DNA from: a virus
Direction: 5' to 3' (one strand)
Virus record (IMG/VR): IMGVR_UViG_3300025000_000076
Coordinates: 1-64,000 of that record
Length of the DNA: 64,000 nt
Within the stretch, counting starts at the first letter, position 1; each line of letters begins with the position of its first letter. Positions 1 through 6,248 of this stretch are shown here, one piece after another. The translations under genes were made by a program, and so were the position numbers. The notes beneath the pieces were generated by a model, which was given only the letters and a program-made list of their open reading frames with translations, was not told where the DNA came from and made no database searches.

Positions 1-1
1 G

Positions 2-190
2 CCTGGAGACGACAGGCCTCGGAAAGCTGTCGAAGCTGCGAAGGAGTATCTGAAGAATCCTTCGGTGGCGTATGCGGCGAGGGCGGCGTATGCGGCGAGG
101 GCGGCGGCGTATGCGGCGGCGTATGCTCCTGAGATTGACTTCGGGAAACTGGCGGATGAAGCCGTGAAGATGGTAATGGGAAGAAAGTGA
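2..190 (+). CDS. C-terminal part of an Ala/Tyr-rich protein (5' end outside window)
   Basis: The frame is open from the window edge to a TGA at 188-190, so only the last 62 residues are visible. The middle is a low-complexity run of Ala, Tyr and Arg with short AYAAR-type repeats, followed by an acidic/hydrophobic tail ending in KMVMGRK. Similar Ala/Tyr-rich tails are found on phage early proteins of unknown role. The stop codon is part of the first GTGA-N4-TCAC palindrome. No function can be given. Confidence 0.6.
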   Translation, partial: PGDDRPRKAVEAAKEYLKNPSVAYAARAAYAARAAAYAAAYAPEIDFGKLADEAVKMVMGRK

Positions 191-198
191 ATTCTCAC
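187..198. promoter_or_regulatory. GTGA-N4-TCAC palindrome, copy 1
   Basis: GTGAATTCTCAC overlaps the upstream stop codon and sits about 7 bases before the AAAGGAG ribosome binding site of the next gene. Confidence 0.55.
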
Positions 199-217
199 AT
201 TTAAAGGAGAACTAAAA

Positions 218-358
218 ATGAAAAATAAACAAGTTTTCGTCGCAGGAACCGGATGTGGAACCTGCCTTGAAGAATTGGCGGATATGGTTTTGGTGCAGTT
301 TAACGATGGATTGGCTTGGGTCGATCTTCGTAGCGAGAGAGTGGAGGTGGTTTCGTGA
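218..358 (+). CDS. Small hypothetical protein (46 aa)
   Basis: ATG at 218 follows AAAGGAG with good spacing. The 46-residue product begins MKNKQVFVAGTGCGTC and has a CGTC pair near residues 13-16. It overlaps the next gene by four bases (GTGA), which indicates translational coupling. The family is not recognised. The conserved layout (palindrome, Shine-Dalgarno, ATG) supports it as a real gene. Confidence 0.55.
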   Translation: MKNKQVFVAGTGCGTCLEELADMVLVQFNDGLAWVDLRSERVEVVS

Positions 359-495
359 ACTACGTTTCTCACACCGTTTTAAAACAACGTGCCGAACTCG
401 CAGCCAAAAGAGACGAAGAAACTATCATTGGACAGATCCTGGTTTTGATGGTTGTGATTAGCGGGTTGGTTTTGTGTAGCTGGATGTTTAGGTAG
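355..495 (+). CDS. Small single-span membrane protein
   Basis: This gene starts at a GTG at 355 preceded by GTGGAGGTGG and overlaps the stop of the gene before it. The 46 residues have a polar, charged N-terminal half and a C-terminal hydrophobic stretch of about 20 residues (roughly 25-45) that should span a membrane once. Function is unknown. Host-takeover or superinfection roles are common for such proteins, but nothing here shows one. Confidence 0.5.
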   Translation: MNYVSHTVLKQRAELAAKRDEETIIGQILVLMVVISGLVLCSWMFR

Positions 496-500
496 GAAAA

Positions 501-512
501 GTGAGATTTCAC
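501..512. promoter_or_regulatory. GTGA-N4-TCAC palindrome, copy 2
   Basis: GTGAGATTTCAC is followed by ATTTTTTAAGGGGAGG, placing it directly upstream of the ribosome binding site of the gene at 533. Confidence 0.55.
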
Positions 513-532
513 ATTTTTTAAGGGGAGGCATT

Positions 533-916
533 ATGAACCGCAAAGACTTCGCCACCAGATTAAAAGACTACCGTAGAGCCATCGACTACGTAAATCCCGA
601 GGACAAGCATTTCTGGCCCAATACCTACATCATCTGGCTTGATACCGGCTGCTATGTCTCGGCTGGATTCCTGATTCACGGGAGCTCAGATCTCAGCGCC
701 TGTCATGACGCCATAGCCGACTACTGCAAAGACAAGGGCTACAAAGGCTACTTCGCAGATCCGGAGTACATCGAGGAACTCAGGAGGGACGCTCTGGAGC
801 AGGGATTTGAAGAGGACGATTTCGTGGAGGAAAAGTATTCATCCGCAGGGAATGAAGGGGATTACTTCGCAAATATTCTGGTGGTCGATGAATTGACTGA
901 GCGAACCAAAAAGTGA
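533..916 (+). CDS. Hypothetical acidic protein (127 aa)
   Basis: The ATG follows AGGGGAGG and the 127-residue product is soluble and strongly acidic. It has an aromatic-rich centre (YIIWLDTGCYVSAGF) and a charged C-terminus. No catalytic motif is visible and the family is not recognised. It lies in a run of similarly sized early genes, each introduced by a palindrome plus ribosome binding site. Confidence 0.7.
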   Translation: MNRKDFATRLKDYRRAIDYVNPEDKHFWPNTYIIWLDTGCYVSAGFLIHGSSDLSACHDAIADYCKDKGYKGYFADPEYIEELRRDALEQGFEEDDFVEEKYSSAGNEGDYFANILVVDELTERTKK

Positions 917-924
917 AATCTCAC
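913..924. promoter_or_regulatory. GTGA-N4-TCAC palindrome, copy 3
   Basis: GTGAAATCTCAC overlaps the stop codon of the upstream gene and lies about 5 bases before the AAGGAGG of the gene at 943. Confidence 0.55.
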
Positions 925-942
925 ATTTAAGGAGGAAATAAA

Positions 943-1377
943 ATGTCCAAAGTAATCGAAGCAATCAACCGCTGCAACCCGCTCATCAAAAAGACCTTCT
1001 ACAGCTTCTGCGAAGAGTTGCAGGACTTGGGCAAGATGTACCACTTCGAGGACGATCCGTTCGATGTAGTGGACATCAAGACCGGCGAGCGGATTTTCAC
1101 CGATGAAGAGGCCGAGGCAATGAAGGAATTTATTGGCCGCGTTAATCAATCCTTCCCTGAAGTAGGAGACCCGATGGAGGCTGCTTTGTTGGCCTCGGAC
1201 CCTTACATGAGACACTACGGTCAACTCATGGGCAAGCGGGTTGTCCGGATTGTTAAGGACGACGGAGCTGATGACTTTGGAGGGGATGTTTTCTACGCCC
1301 TCGTGTTCGACGACGGCACCACCGCATGGATACTCCAGGACGAAGAAGGGAATGGCCCTGGATTTCTCGACATTTAA
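943..1377 (+). CDS. Hypothetical acidic protein (144 aa)
   Basis: The ATG at 943 follows AAGGAGGAAATAAA. The protein begins MSKVIEAINRCNP and is acidic, with a C-terminal part (about 95-144) predicted to form beta strands (RVVRIVKDD, FYALVFDDGTTAWIL). No known catalytic residues are visible and the family is not recognised. It belongs to the early accessory run. Confidence 0.7.
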   Translation: MSKVIEAINRCNPLIKKTFYSFCEELQDLGKMYHFEDDPFDVVDIKTGERIFTDEEAEAMKEFIGRVNQSFPEVGDPMEAALLASDPYMRHYGQLMGKRVVRIVKDDGADDFGGDVFYALVFDDGTTAWILQDEEGNGPGFLDI

Positions 1378-1391
1378 AAGGAGGAAATAAA

Positions 1392-1571
1392 ATGACTCAA
1401 TTCCGCCTAACACGTCCCGATTGCTACGATCCCGGATGCCCCGGACACAAAGATCCCTCAGCAAGACAAGGCTACTACATCGACGCTGCTTCAGAGGAAG
1501 AGGCAGTTCAAAAAATGAAGCAGAGGTTCCCGGAGGACAAGCAATTTACCATCCAAGTTTGGAAGGTATGA
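1392..1571 (+). CDS. Small hypothetical protein (59 aa)
   Basis: I chose ATG 1392 because it follows a clear AAGGAGGAAATAAA, although the frame is open further upstream. The 59-residue product contains a Cys/His-rich start (DCYDPGCPGHKDPSARQGYY) and an amphipathic C-terminal half. The CxxxxCxGH pattern could bind metal, but a single partial site is weak evidence. Its upstream spacer carries only a degenerate palindrome (CTCGACATTTAAAAGGAGG). Confidence 0.6.
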   Translation: MTQFRLTRPDCYDPGCPGHKDPSARQGYYIDAASEEEAVQKMKQRFPEDKQFTIQVWKV

Positions 1572-1585
1572 ATTCAGAAGTGAAT
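1572..1585. promoter_or_regulatory. ATTCA-N4-TGAAT palindrome, copy 1 (fused to GTGA-type copy)
   Basis: ATTCAGAAGTGAAT is exact and overlaps GTGAATATTCAC (1580-1591), so the two palindrome families share bases here. Confidence 0.6.
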
Positions 1586-1591
1586 ATTCAC
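1580..1591. promoter_or_regulatory. GTGA-N4-TCAC palindrome, copy 4
   Basis: GTGAATATTCAC is followed by ATTTTAAGGGAGG, the ribosome binding site of the gene at 1611. Confidence 0.55.
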
Positions 1592-1610
1592 ATTTTAAGG
1601 GAGGCACGAA

Positions 1611-2243
1611 ATGCCCAGAGAAATAACAAAATTGGCCTACCAGTTCGACGAGCTTTCCGAATCAGCAAAGGAGAAGGCACGGGATTGGTGGAGGGAACTA
1701 ATCGACCAGAACGATTATGACTACGTAATCGAAGACGCGGTTCGTGTAGGGGAGATCCTCGGCATCGAGTTTTCCACCCACTCCGTGCAACTCTACGGAG
1801 GAGGCACCAGGCAGGAGCCTAACATCTGGTGGTCCGGATTCTACTCGCAGGGAGATGGCGCTTGCTTCGAAGGCTACTACAACTACAAGAAAGGAGCGTT
1901 GAAGGAGCTGAAAGCCTACGCTCCTGTGGACGAGAATCTACATCGGATCGTGGCCCGACTGCAGGAAGTCCAGAAGGCTAACTTTTACCAACTTCACGCT
2001 ACGGTGAAACACACAGGCCACTACAGCCATTCACGCAGCACGACCATCGAGGTAAGCCGCCTCGATTACAAAGACGTGTCTGAGTCCGCTGAAGAGGAGG
2101 TGGCATCTTGCCTCCGGGATTTCATGGACTGGATTTATAAACAACTCAGCACCGAGAACGACTACCTGAACTCCGACGAGCAGCTTGACGATGCAATCAG
2201 GGCCAACGAGTACGAGTTCTACGAAAACGGCGAGCGGGTTTAA
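1611..2243 (+). CDS. Conserved phage protein of the type often labelled antitoxin-like
   Basis: The 210-residue protein opens MPREITKLAYQFDELSES followed by AKEKARDWWRE. This opening resembles a family common in phages of Gram-negative bacteria that databases often call antitoxin of a toxin-antitoxin stability system, a label with little experimental support. The centre is rich in Gly, Tyr and Trp and the C-terminal third is acidic and helical. No toxin partner is visible beside it, so I treat the function as unknown. Confidence 0.7.
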   Translation: MPREITKLAYQFDELSESAKEKARDWWRELIDQNDYDYVIEDAVRVGEILGIEFSTHSVQLYGGGTRQEPNIWWSGFYSQGDGACFEGYYNYKKGALKELKAYAPVDENLHRIVARLQEVQKANFYQLHATVKHTGHYSHSRSTTIEVSRLDYKDVSESAEEEVASCLRDFMDWIYKQLSTENDYLNSDEQLDDAIRANEYEFYENGERV

Positions 2244-2255
2244 GTGAAATCTCAC
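2244..2255. promoter_or_regulatory. GTGA-N4-TCAC palindrome, copy 5
   Basis: GTGAAATCTCAC begins just after the stop codon of the upstream gene and precedes TTTTTGAAGGAG of the gene at 2276. Confidence 0.55.
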
Positions 2256-2275
2256 ATTTTTGAAGGAGAAATAAA

Positions 2276-2548
2276 ATGAACATCCCATCAATCAAAACGA
2301 TCAAAACCCGGCTGACCTGGCTCAATAAGGTAGGTGATCCGGATGTGCTGGCGAAGCAGATCAGGAAGGAACTGGAGTGGTTCCGCGACAACTCAGGAGG
2401 CCGGGAAGCACACGTTAGGGCACTCATGAATAATTTGAACCTCCTCTTGAACACACATGGTGTCGAGTACATCAGGCACAAGGATGACGACCTGCAGAGG
2501 ATTTGGGAGGAAGAAACGAACGAGGATGCCCTACAAAGGCCAAACTAA
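2276..2548 (+). CDS. Small helical hypothetical protein (90 aa)
   Basis: The ATG follows GAAGGAGAAATAAA. The product is predicted to be mostly helical and charged (MNIPSIKTIKTRLTWLNKV, then KELEWFRDN). No motif is recognised. Confidence 0.65.
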   Translation: MNIPSIKTIKTRLTWLNKVGDPDVLAKQIRKELEWFRDNSGGREAHVRALMNNLNLLLNTHGVEYIRHKDDDLQRIWEEETNEDALQRPN

Positions 2549-2637
2549 AATTCACGTATACATTCCCATTCACTTGTGCTATAAGTGCCATTTAAAGTGG
2601 TGTAGCGCTCGAAATTCAGGTAAAAGGAGAGGACGAG

Positions 2638-2829
2638 ATGACCGACCATTATGCTTACGTAGAAATACTCGGAGATCCCGGTAAGTACAACCAGTTCCCA
2701 TTCAAAGGGGAGTTTCACATTGCGAGCATCTCGCAAATCAAGTCCTCCATGATAGGGCTGGCTGAGGCTGACTGGCTCGAAAACTATCAAGTCGTGATCG
2801 ACGGCGAGGTTTACGCACGAAAGGAGTAA
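2638..2829 (+). CDS. Small hypothetical protein (63 aa)
   Basis: The ATG follows AAAGGAGAGGACGAG. The 63-residue product begins MTDHYAYVEILGDPGKYNQF and looks like a small mixed alpha/beta domain. The family is not recognised. The 88-base gap upstream is AT-rich and holds imperfect ATTCAC half-sites but no clear promoter. Confidence 0.6.
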   Translation: MTDHYAYVEILGDPGKYNQFPFKGEFHIASISQIKSSMIGLAEADWLENYQVVIDGEVYARKE

Positions 2830-2833
2830 TAAA

Positions 2834-3079
2834 ATGAGTCAGACAAACTGGAAACCCGTTAATGAACCGCCTGAACTACGTCAGGAATGGGATGGGCCAT
2901 TACGAAGCTACCCTGTGCTTGTCTACAGAAAGTCGGGAAGCATCTGCGTGGCATACTGCGAAGTGTGGCCTGGCTGCGAATCAGCGTGGACCATCACCGA
3001 CTCCGAAGGTTGGTGCATCACCAACGAGGTCACTCACTGGATGCCCCTTCCTGATCCGCCGAAGGAGGTCTCCGAATGA
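2834..3079 (+). CDS. DUF551-like protein
   Basis: The 81-residue protein has the pattern of the DUF551 family: W-x-P-x-x-x-PP near the start (NWKPVNEPP), a YPVLVYR strand and the closing signature VTHWMPLPDPP. These proteins are common in phages and prophages and have no known function. The gene at 3909 encodes a second, shorter member. Confidence 0.8.
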   Translation: MSQTNWKPVNEPPELRQEWDGPLRSYPVLVYRKSGSICVAYCEVWPGCESAWTITDSEGWCITNEVTHWMPLPDPPKEVSE

Positions 3080-3141
3080 ACCTCGATCCCGAACAACTCA
3101 GAATTTTGGTTGAACTCTTGCAGGCTTGCCTGCTCAACTAG
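3076..3141 (+). CDS. Possible 21-residue peptide
   Basis: ATG 3076 overlaps the end of the DUF551-like gene (ATGA) and follows GAAGGAGGTCTCCGA. It encodes a short hydrophobic peptide (MNLDPEQLRILVELLQACLL) before a TAG. The good ribosome binding site supports translation. It may be a real micro-protein or a decayed gene start. Confidence 0.3.
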   Translation: MNLDPEQLRILVELLQACLLN

Positions 3142-3152
3142 GAGACCTAAAA

Positions 3153-3224
3153 ATGAAAAATTTACCTAAAGGTGTATTCACTTTTCTGGATGTATCCACA
3201 GAGAATGCGGAAAAGGAGATTTGA
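3153..3224 (+). CDS. Possible 23-residue peptide
   Basis: ATG 3153 follows AGGAGACCTAAAA. The frame ends at TGA 3222, three bases before the next start codon, and encodes MKNLPKGVFTFLDVSTENAE plus three residues. Its tight spacing between neighbours suggests translation, but nothing else supports a function. Confidence 0.3.
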   Translation: MKNLPKGVFTFLDVSTENAEKEI

Positions 3225-3227
3225 AAG

Positions 3228-3422
3228 ATGACCAAAAGAGAAGCAGCAATCGTTTCAGCCTACACCGGATTCCTACTCGGTAGCTTCGCAGCCATGCACG
3301 CTTACGCCGAGGAGCTTTTCGGTCGGCCCGTCTGGACCCATGAGTTCGGGACGAAGGAAGTGGCTGACAAGTTGAAGGAGTTATCCAGGCCGGATTTCAT
3401 CGGCCTAAATGTGACGGGATAA
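3228..3422 (+). CDS. Small conserved phage protein (64 aa)
   Basis: The product contains SAYTGFLLGSFAAMHAYAEE followed by LFGRPVWTHEF. This pattern (SAYTG, a short helix, then GRPVWTHE) recurs in small phage proteins that databases list as domains of unknown function. It is soluble despite the hydrophobic centre. It is the last gene before a 190-base gap. Confidence 0.65.
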   Translation: MTKREAAIVSAYTGFLLGSFAAMHAYAEELFGRPVWTHEFGTKEVADKLKELSRPDFIGLNVTG

Positions 3423-3450
3423 ATCCAGGGAAATAATTGTACACCAAATC

Positions 3451-3491
3451 AGTAGGGTTTAGTAGAGAGCAAATCCTCGCTAAACCCTACT
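3451..3491. repeat. 12-bp inverted repeat (stem-loop)
   Basis: AGTAGGGTTTAG (3451-3462) and CTAAACCCTACT (3480-3491) are perfect reverse complements with a 17-base loop. Neither strand has a clear run of T after the stem, so this is not a convincing intrinsic terminator. It lies at the edge of the duplicated intergenic element described at 3476. Confidence 0.6.
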
Positions 3492-3570
3492 CAACTACTA
3501 GGGGTATAAACTATAATCTTCTTTTGCCTTCGGCGATTTTAAGTGTACCACACTTTTGGGATTTGTCAAG
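3476..3570 (-). ncRNA. Duplicated 95-bp intergenic element, copy 1 (candidate leftward small RNA)
   Basis: This segment and 4491-4586 share a CTCGCTAA start, a CCCTA-N9-TAGGGG block followed by TATAAAC, TATAA and CTTC, and a right end carrying a leftward promoter. The shared block reads CCCTACTCAACTACTAGGGG here. The two copies lie in the only two sizeable gaps of this early region. A leftward transcript would start near 3535 and run through the conserved block into the stem at 3451-3491. That an RNA is made is inference; an origin or a repressor site is also possible. Confidence 0.35.
3542..3569 (-). promoter_or_regulatory. Predicted leftward sigma70-type promoter
   Basis: On the minus strand TTGACA (3569-3564) is separated by 16 bases from TACACT (3547-3542), with a TGG just before the -10 box. 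The homologous gap at 4557-4586 keeps the TTGACAAA and GTGGTA parts. Confidence 0.45.
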
Positions 3571-3612
3571 TGGCAAATTAAATTATTTTTCTCTAATAAT
3601 TGGAGGTAGGAA

Positions 3613-3906
3613 ATGAGCAAGCACACGAAGAGGCCTTGGGAGATAACAGGGCATGGAAATCAATACGCTACGATATGGGGAGCAGGGCGGGGAGTGGCGG
3701 TGGTGCGCAACTTGTCCTACCTTGTCCTTGGAGAAACCGAGGCCAACGCCCTCCTAATCTCCCAGGCTCCTGCTCTCTTGGATGCTCTGAAGGATCTTCA
3801 CGCCAGGCTTTTGGGGATGGAGGCTTTCGGCCCGATGAGCACCAACGATATTTCGGACCTGCTGGTTATCGCCGAGCAGGCTATCAAAAAAGCTGAGGAG
3901 GCATAA
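3613..3906 (+). CDS. Conserved phage hypothetical protein (97 aa)
   Basis: The start follows TTGGAGGTAGGAA. The protein begins MSKHTKRPWEITG and contains the pattern ANALLISQAPALLDALKDLH. It fits a very common phage family (start like HTPGPW, then NAxLIAAAPELLEAL) of unknown role. No catalytic residues are known for it. Confidence 0.75.
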   Translation: MSKHTKRPWEITGHGNQYATIWGAGRGVAVVRNLSYLVLGETEANALLISQAPALLDALKDLHARLLGMEAFGPMSTNDISDLLVIAEQAIKKAEEA

Positions 3907-3908
3907 AA

Positions 3909-4094
3909 ATGAACTGGCAACCAATCGAGACGGCTCCGAAGGACTGCCACATCCTCGGCTATGATCCTCACCTGAAGAGGCCTTTCGTGATGATCTGGAA
4001 CATCCCGGATCAGTGCTTCGAGGTCCACGGTAGCGTTTTCTACGACGAGACACCTACACATTGGATACCGCTTCCTGCGGTTCCTGGACGATAA
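3909..4094 (+). CDS. Short DUF551-like protein
   Basis: The 61-residue protein begins MNWQPIETAPKD and ends PTHWIPLPAVP, the two ends of the DUF551 pattern with a shortened middle. It starts two bases after the previous stop, behind AGGAGGCATAAAA. Function is unknown. Confidence 0.75.
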   Translation: MNWQPIETAPKDCHILGYDPHLKRPFVMIWNIPDQCFEVHGSVFYDETPTHWIPLPAVPGR

Positions 4095-4106
4095 CCGATT
4101 AAAATA

Positions 4107-4451
4107 ATGAACGCAACTCAAATCCAAAACATAGAAAATACCTTCACCGAAATCATGGAAAAATTCGACTTCGAAAAGGTGAGAGCCCTAATGCTGATTA
4201 CTAGGTGGACCTGGGTGAATCAGGGACCCAACGGAGAATCTCAGGTTCCTACGACCGGCGCGATGCGCTCCTCTTGCTGCTCGATGTTCTCCAGGCTGAA
4301 GGAGATCCTCCAGGCTCCAAATCATCTGGTGTACAACCGGCTAGGAATCGGAGGATTCCAACTCAAGTTCTGGACCTGGGAGAATGGAGCGATGGAACTC
4401 GAATTAACCTTCAACTGGGAATCGGTTTGCTACTCGGTAGCGAGGGATTAA
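4107..4451 (+). CDS. Hypothetical protein (114 aa)
   Basis: The 114-residue product begins MNATQIQNIENTFTEIMEKF and has a helical N-terminal half and a strand-rich C-terminal half (FQLKFWTWENGAMELELTF). The ribosome binding site is weak (GATTAAAATA), unlike its neighbours. The family is not recognised. Confidence 0.6.
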   Translation: MNATQIQNIENTFTEIMEKFDFEKVRALMLITRWTWVNQGPNGESQVPTTGAMRSSCCSMFSRLKEILQAPNHLVYNRLGIGGFQLKFWTWENGAMELELTFNWESVCYSVARD

Positions 4452-4490
4452 TTCTTTATCGAATTAGTCAAGTACTATTCTGGTAAAAGG

Positions 4491-4586
4491 CTCGCTAATC
4501 CCTACCCAGTTACTAGGGGTATAAACCTATAACTTCATCGGCTAGCGCCGGTTTATAAAATACCACGGTTTCTAATAGTTTGTCAA
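4491..4586 (-). ncRNA. Duplicated 95-bp intergenic element, copy 2 (candidate leftward small RNA)
   Basis: This copy matches the element at 3476-3570: CTCGCTAA, then CCCTACCCAGTTACTAGGGG, then TATAAAC, TATAA and CTTC, with a minus-strand TTGACA at its right end. The imperfect stretches between conserved blocks differ. That suggests selection on the blocks rather than a very recent copy. Confidence 0.35.
4557..4586 (-). promoter_or_regulatory. Predicted leftward promoter
   Basis: On the minus strand TTGACA (4586-4581) lies 18 bases before TATTTT (4562-4557), which is preceded by TGG. This is less ideal than the copy at 3542-3569. Confidence 0.35.
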
Positions 4587-4622
4587 GTCTTTTTTTATTA
4601 TAATTCTTTAATGTTCTGAAAT

Positions 4623-4634
4623 GTGAATTCTCAC
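4623..4634. promoter_or_regulatory. GTGA-N4-TCAC palindrome, copy 6 (last of this type)
   Basis: GTGAATTCTCAC lies in the leader of the zinc-ribbon gene at 4664. No further copy of this type was seen to the right; ATTCA-N4-TGAAT takes over. Confidence 0.55.
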
Positions 4635-4663
4635 ACTAGAACCTAAACAAAACAGGGGGTTGT

Positions 4664-4837
4664 ATGAAGTGCTCTAACTGCGGCAACGAGATTTCTTGGT
4701 ACTCCATTAATAAAAACCTGGTCCTTGCCTCAGATTGCTCCTTCATTTCGGCGGATCAGGACTGCCCGGAGTGTGGGGAGGAGCTGGAAATCCTCTTCGT
4801 TCTGAACGAAGATGCTGGGAGGAACTGGGATTTTTAG
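4664..4837 (+). CDS. Small zinc-ribbon protein
   Basis: ATG 4664 follows CAGGGGGTTGT. The 57-residue protein has CSNC at residues 3-6 and CPEC at 34-37, a four-cysteine zinc-ribbon arrangement. It begins MKCSNCGNEISWYS. Such proteins are numerous in this phage and may be regulators or adaptors. No specific role can be read. Confidence 0.6.
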   Translation: MKCSNCGNEISWYSINKNLVLASDCSFISADQDCPECGEELEILFVLNEDAGRNWDF

Positions 4838-4838
4838 C

Positions 4839-4867
4839 TTGACAAAAATTCAGAAGTGAATTAAAAT
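4839..4867 (+). promoter_or_regulatory. sigma70-type promoter with operator inside the spacer
   Basis: TTGACA (4839-4844), a 17-base spacer and TAAAAT (4862-4867). The spacer contains the exact palindrome ATTCAGAAGTGAAT (4848-4861), so a bound protein would block RNA polymerase. The arrangement closely matches the promoter at 37218. Confidence 0.75.
4848..4861. promoter_or_regulatory. ATTCA-N4-TGAAT operator, copy 2
   Basis: Exact palindrome ATTCAGAAGTGAAT between the -35 and -10 boxes of the promoter at 4839. Confidence 0.7.
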
Positions 4868-4899
4868 CCACGTTAATCTAAGAAAAGGAGGCCCAAAAA

Positions 4900-5178
4900 A
4901 TGGCCGAATTCATGAACCAGAAGAGAACCCAGCCCCTTGATTCGTTTGCAAATATAGGCAGACCTGTCCCTATGGTGCGCAGACAAGTAGCCTACGAGCA
5001 TTGCCGGGAGATGGGCTGCGATAGTCCTGAGTCTTGGGAGTGCGTGAATGGGATGGCTGAAATGTTGGAGAGGGACAACCCTTACGAAGCTATGGCTGCT
5101 GGGATGGTCTACCTGGATCTCACTGGTACCTACAGGATTATGGCGGCCCTTCTTACAGGCCCTACTACCGACAAATAG
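4900..5178 (+). CDS. Hypothetical protein (92 aa)
   Basis: This is the first gene downstream of the promoter at 4839 and has a strong AAAGGAGG site. The protein begins MAEFMNQKRTQPLDSF and has a helical C-terminal half (GMAEMLERDNPYEAMAAGMV). The family is not recognised. Confidence 0.65.
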   Translation: MAEFMNQKRTQPLDSFANIGRPVPMVRRQVAYEHCREMGCDSPESWECVNGMAEMLERDNPYEAMAAGMVYLDLTGTYRIMAALLTGPTTDK

Positions 5179-5188
5179 GAGGAATAAA

Positions 5189-5302
5189 ATGTTCGAGCCA
5201 TTCAAGCCGCCCCGTTGCCAGCACTGCAAAACGCTGCTGGTTTATAACGAGAACGCAGGTTTTTACGAGTGCCCTAACTGCGACTTCAAAATCCGATACT
5301 AA
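5189..5302 (+). CDS. Mini zinc-ribbon protein (37 aa)
   Basis: ATG 5189 follows TAGGAGGAATAAA. The 37 residues hold CQHC (9-12) and CPNC (29-32), which is a complete rubredoxin-like zinc ribbon and almost nothing else. Stand-alone ribbons of this size occur in phages with unknown partners. Confidence 0.6.
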   Translation: MFEPFKPPRCQHCKTLLVYNENAGFYECPNCDFKIRY

Positions 5303-5315
5303 AGGAGACCCTAAA

Positions 5316-5504
5316 ATGCCCAACCCTAAGCTGACCGAAAAAGCCAATGCCATCTACCACAGCATCGAAGAGGAGCCGAAGAAGGAATGGTCGCCTCCTA
5401 ATCCCGAGTACTACCCGTTTTCCGGGTACAGCGAATATGGCCTGTTCGGGATTCCCTTCGCGATTCTTCTGTTCATGCTAGTGATCCCGCTGCACAGCCT
5501 ATAA
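5316..5504 (+). CDS. Small membrane-anchored protein (62 aa)
   Basis: The N-terminal 40 residues are polar and proline-rich. The last 20 or so (FGIPFAILLFMLVIPLHSL) form one membrane span. The C-terminal anchor leaves the N-terminal part in the cytoplasm or periplasm. Function is unknown. Confidence 0.6.
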   Translation: MPNPKLTEKANAIYHSIEEEPKKEWSPPNPEYYPFSGYSEYGLFGIPFAILLFMLVIPLHSL

Positions 5505-5517
5505 AGGAGGCCCTAAA

Positions 5518-6216
5518 ATGACCGAACTCCAAGAACGTGCACTCCGAATGTGTAAGCCCAAAATTAAATACGCTCTGCTTTCAACCGCCCAGAAGAAAGC
5601 AGAGCAATCCTCAACAAAATCTGGGGAGAAGATCGAGCCCTACAAATGTGAAATCTGTGGGAGTTACCACATCGGCCACCCGAAGGAGTACGACTTGGAA
5701 GCGAAGCCAATCAGTGAATTGATCCTGGCTAAAGTTAGAGATCCTCTAGGCAACCATTACATCTTCTCATTAGCCGATTCTGAAGCCCTGAATGGGTCTA
5801 CAGAGGACATTTATTCGAAGGGTGTACTCGTGGCCTACAAGAAAGGCAAAGACCCCTTCAAGGAGCGAGGAGGCGCTCGCTCTGCTCATTGGCGGATCTT
5901 CCAGTCGTTGTTCCCTAGATTTGTTATCGAAAGTGCCACAATGGAATTCCTGGAGGTGATTCAGACCAAAATGCAGGAGATGGGAGTCATCGGAGTAAAG
6001 GATTTGGGAGAACCTGTGACTGCAACGGATCTGCTACCAGAAGAACCTAAATCTGCTACTGGAGTGGAGAAAGAGGTAAGCCCAGAGGAGATGGCTGGGC
6101 TGACCTTGGAAGAAATTTTGTTCAAATTCAAGGAGATGTCATCGCCCCATAATGGGATCTCAGGCGACTATTTTAAAGGATTTGTTCACGGAGTTTTGAC
6201 TAGGGGAATTAAGTAG
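5518..6216 (+). CDS. Hypothetical protein with N-terminal zinc ribbon (232 aa)
   Basis: Residues about 1-60 contain YKCEICGSYHIGH, a CxxC...H...H zinc site seen in small phage proteins of the type YxCxxCGxYHLGH. The rest is a longer domain with a strand-rich centre and a helical C-terminus that I do not recognise. It may be a fusion of a normally separate ribbon protein to a second domain. Confidence 0.65.
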   Translation: MTELQERALRMCKPKIKYALLSTAQKKAEQSSTKSGEKIEPYKCEICGSYHIGHPKEYDLEAKPISELILAKVRDPLGNHYIFSLADSEALNGSTEDIYSKGVLVAYKKGKDPFKERGGARSAHWRIFQSLFPRFVIESATMEFLEVIQTKMQEMGVIGVKDLGEPVTATDLLPEEPKSATGVEKEVSPEEMAGLTLEEILFKFKEMSSPHNGISGDYFKGFVHGVLTRGIK

Positions 6217-6248
6217 CGACTTAATCTGTCGCAAGGAGGGTTTATAAA

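Noticed and set aside
862-1464. 200-residue open frame on the minus strand
   Set aside because: It lies opposite two plus-strand genes with strong ribosome binding sites, has no such site itself and its composition looks like a reading of the other strand.
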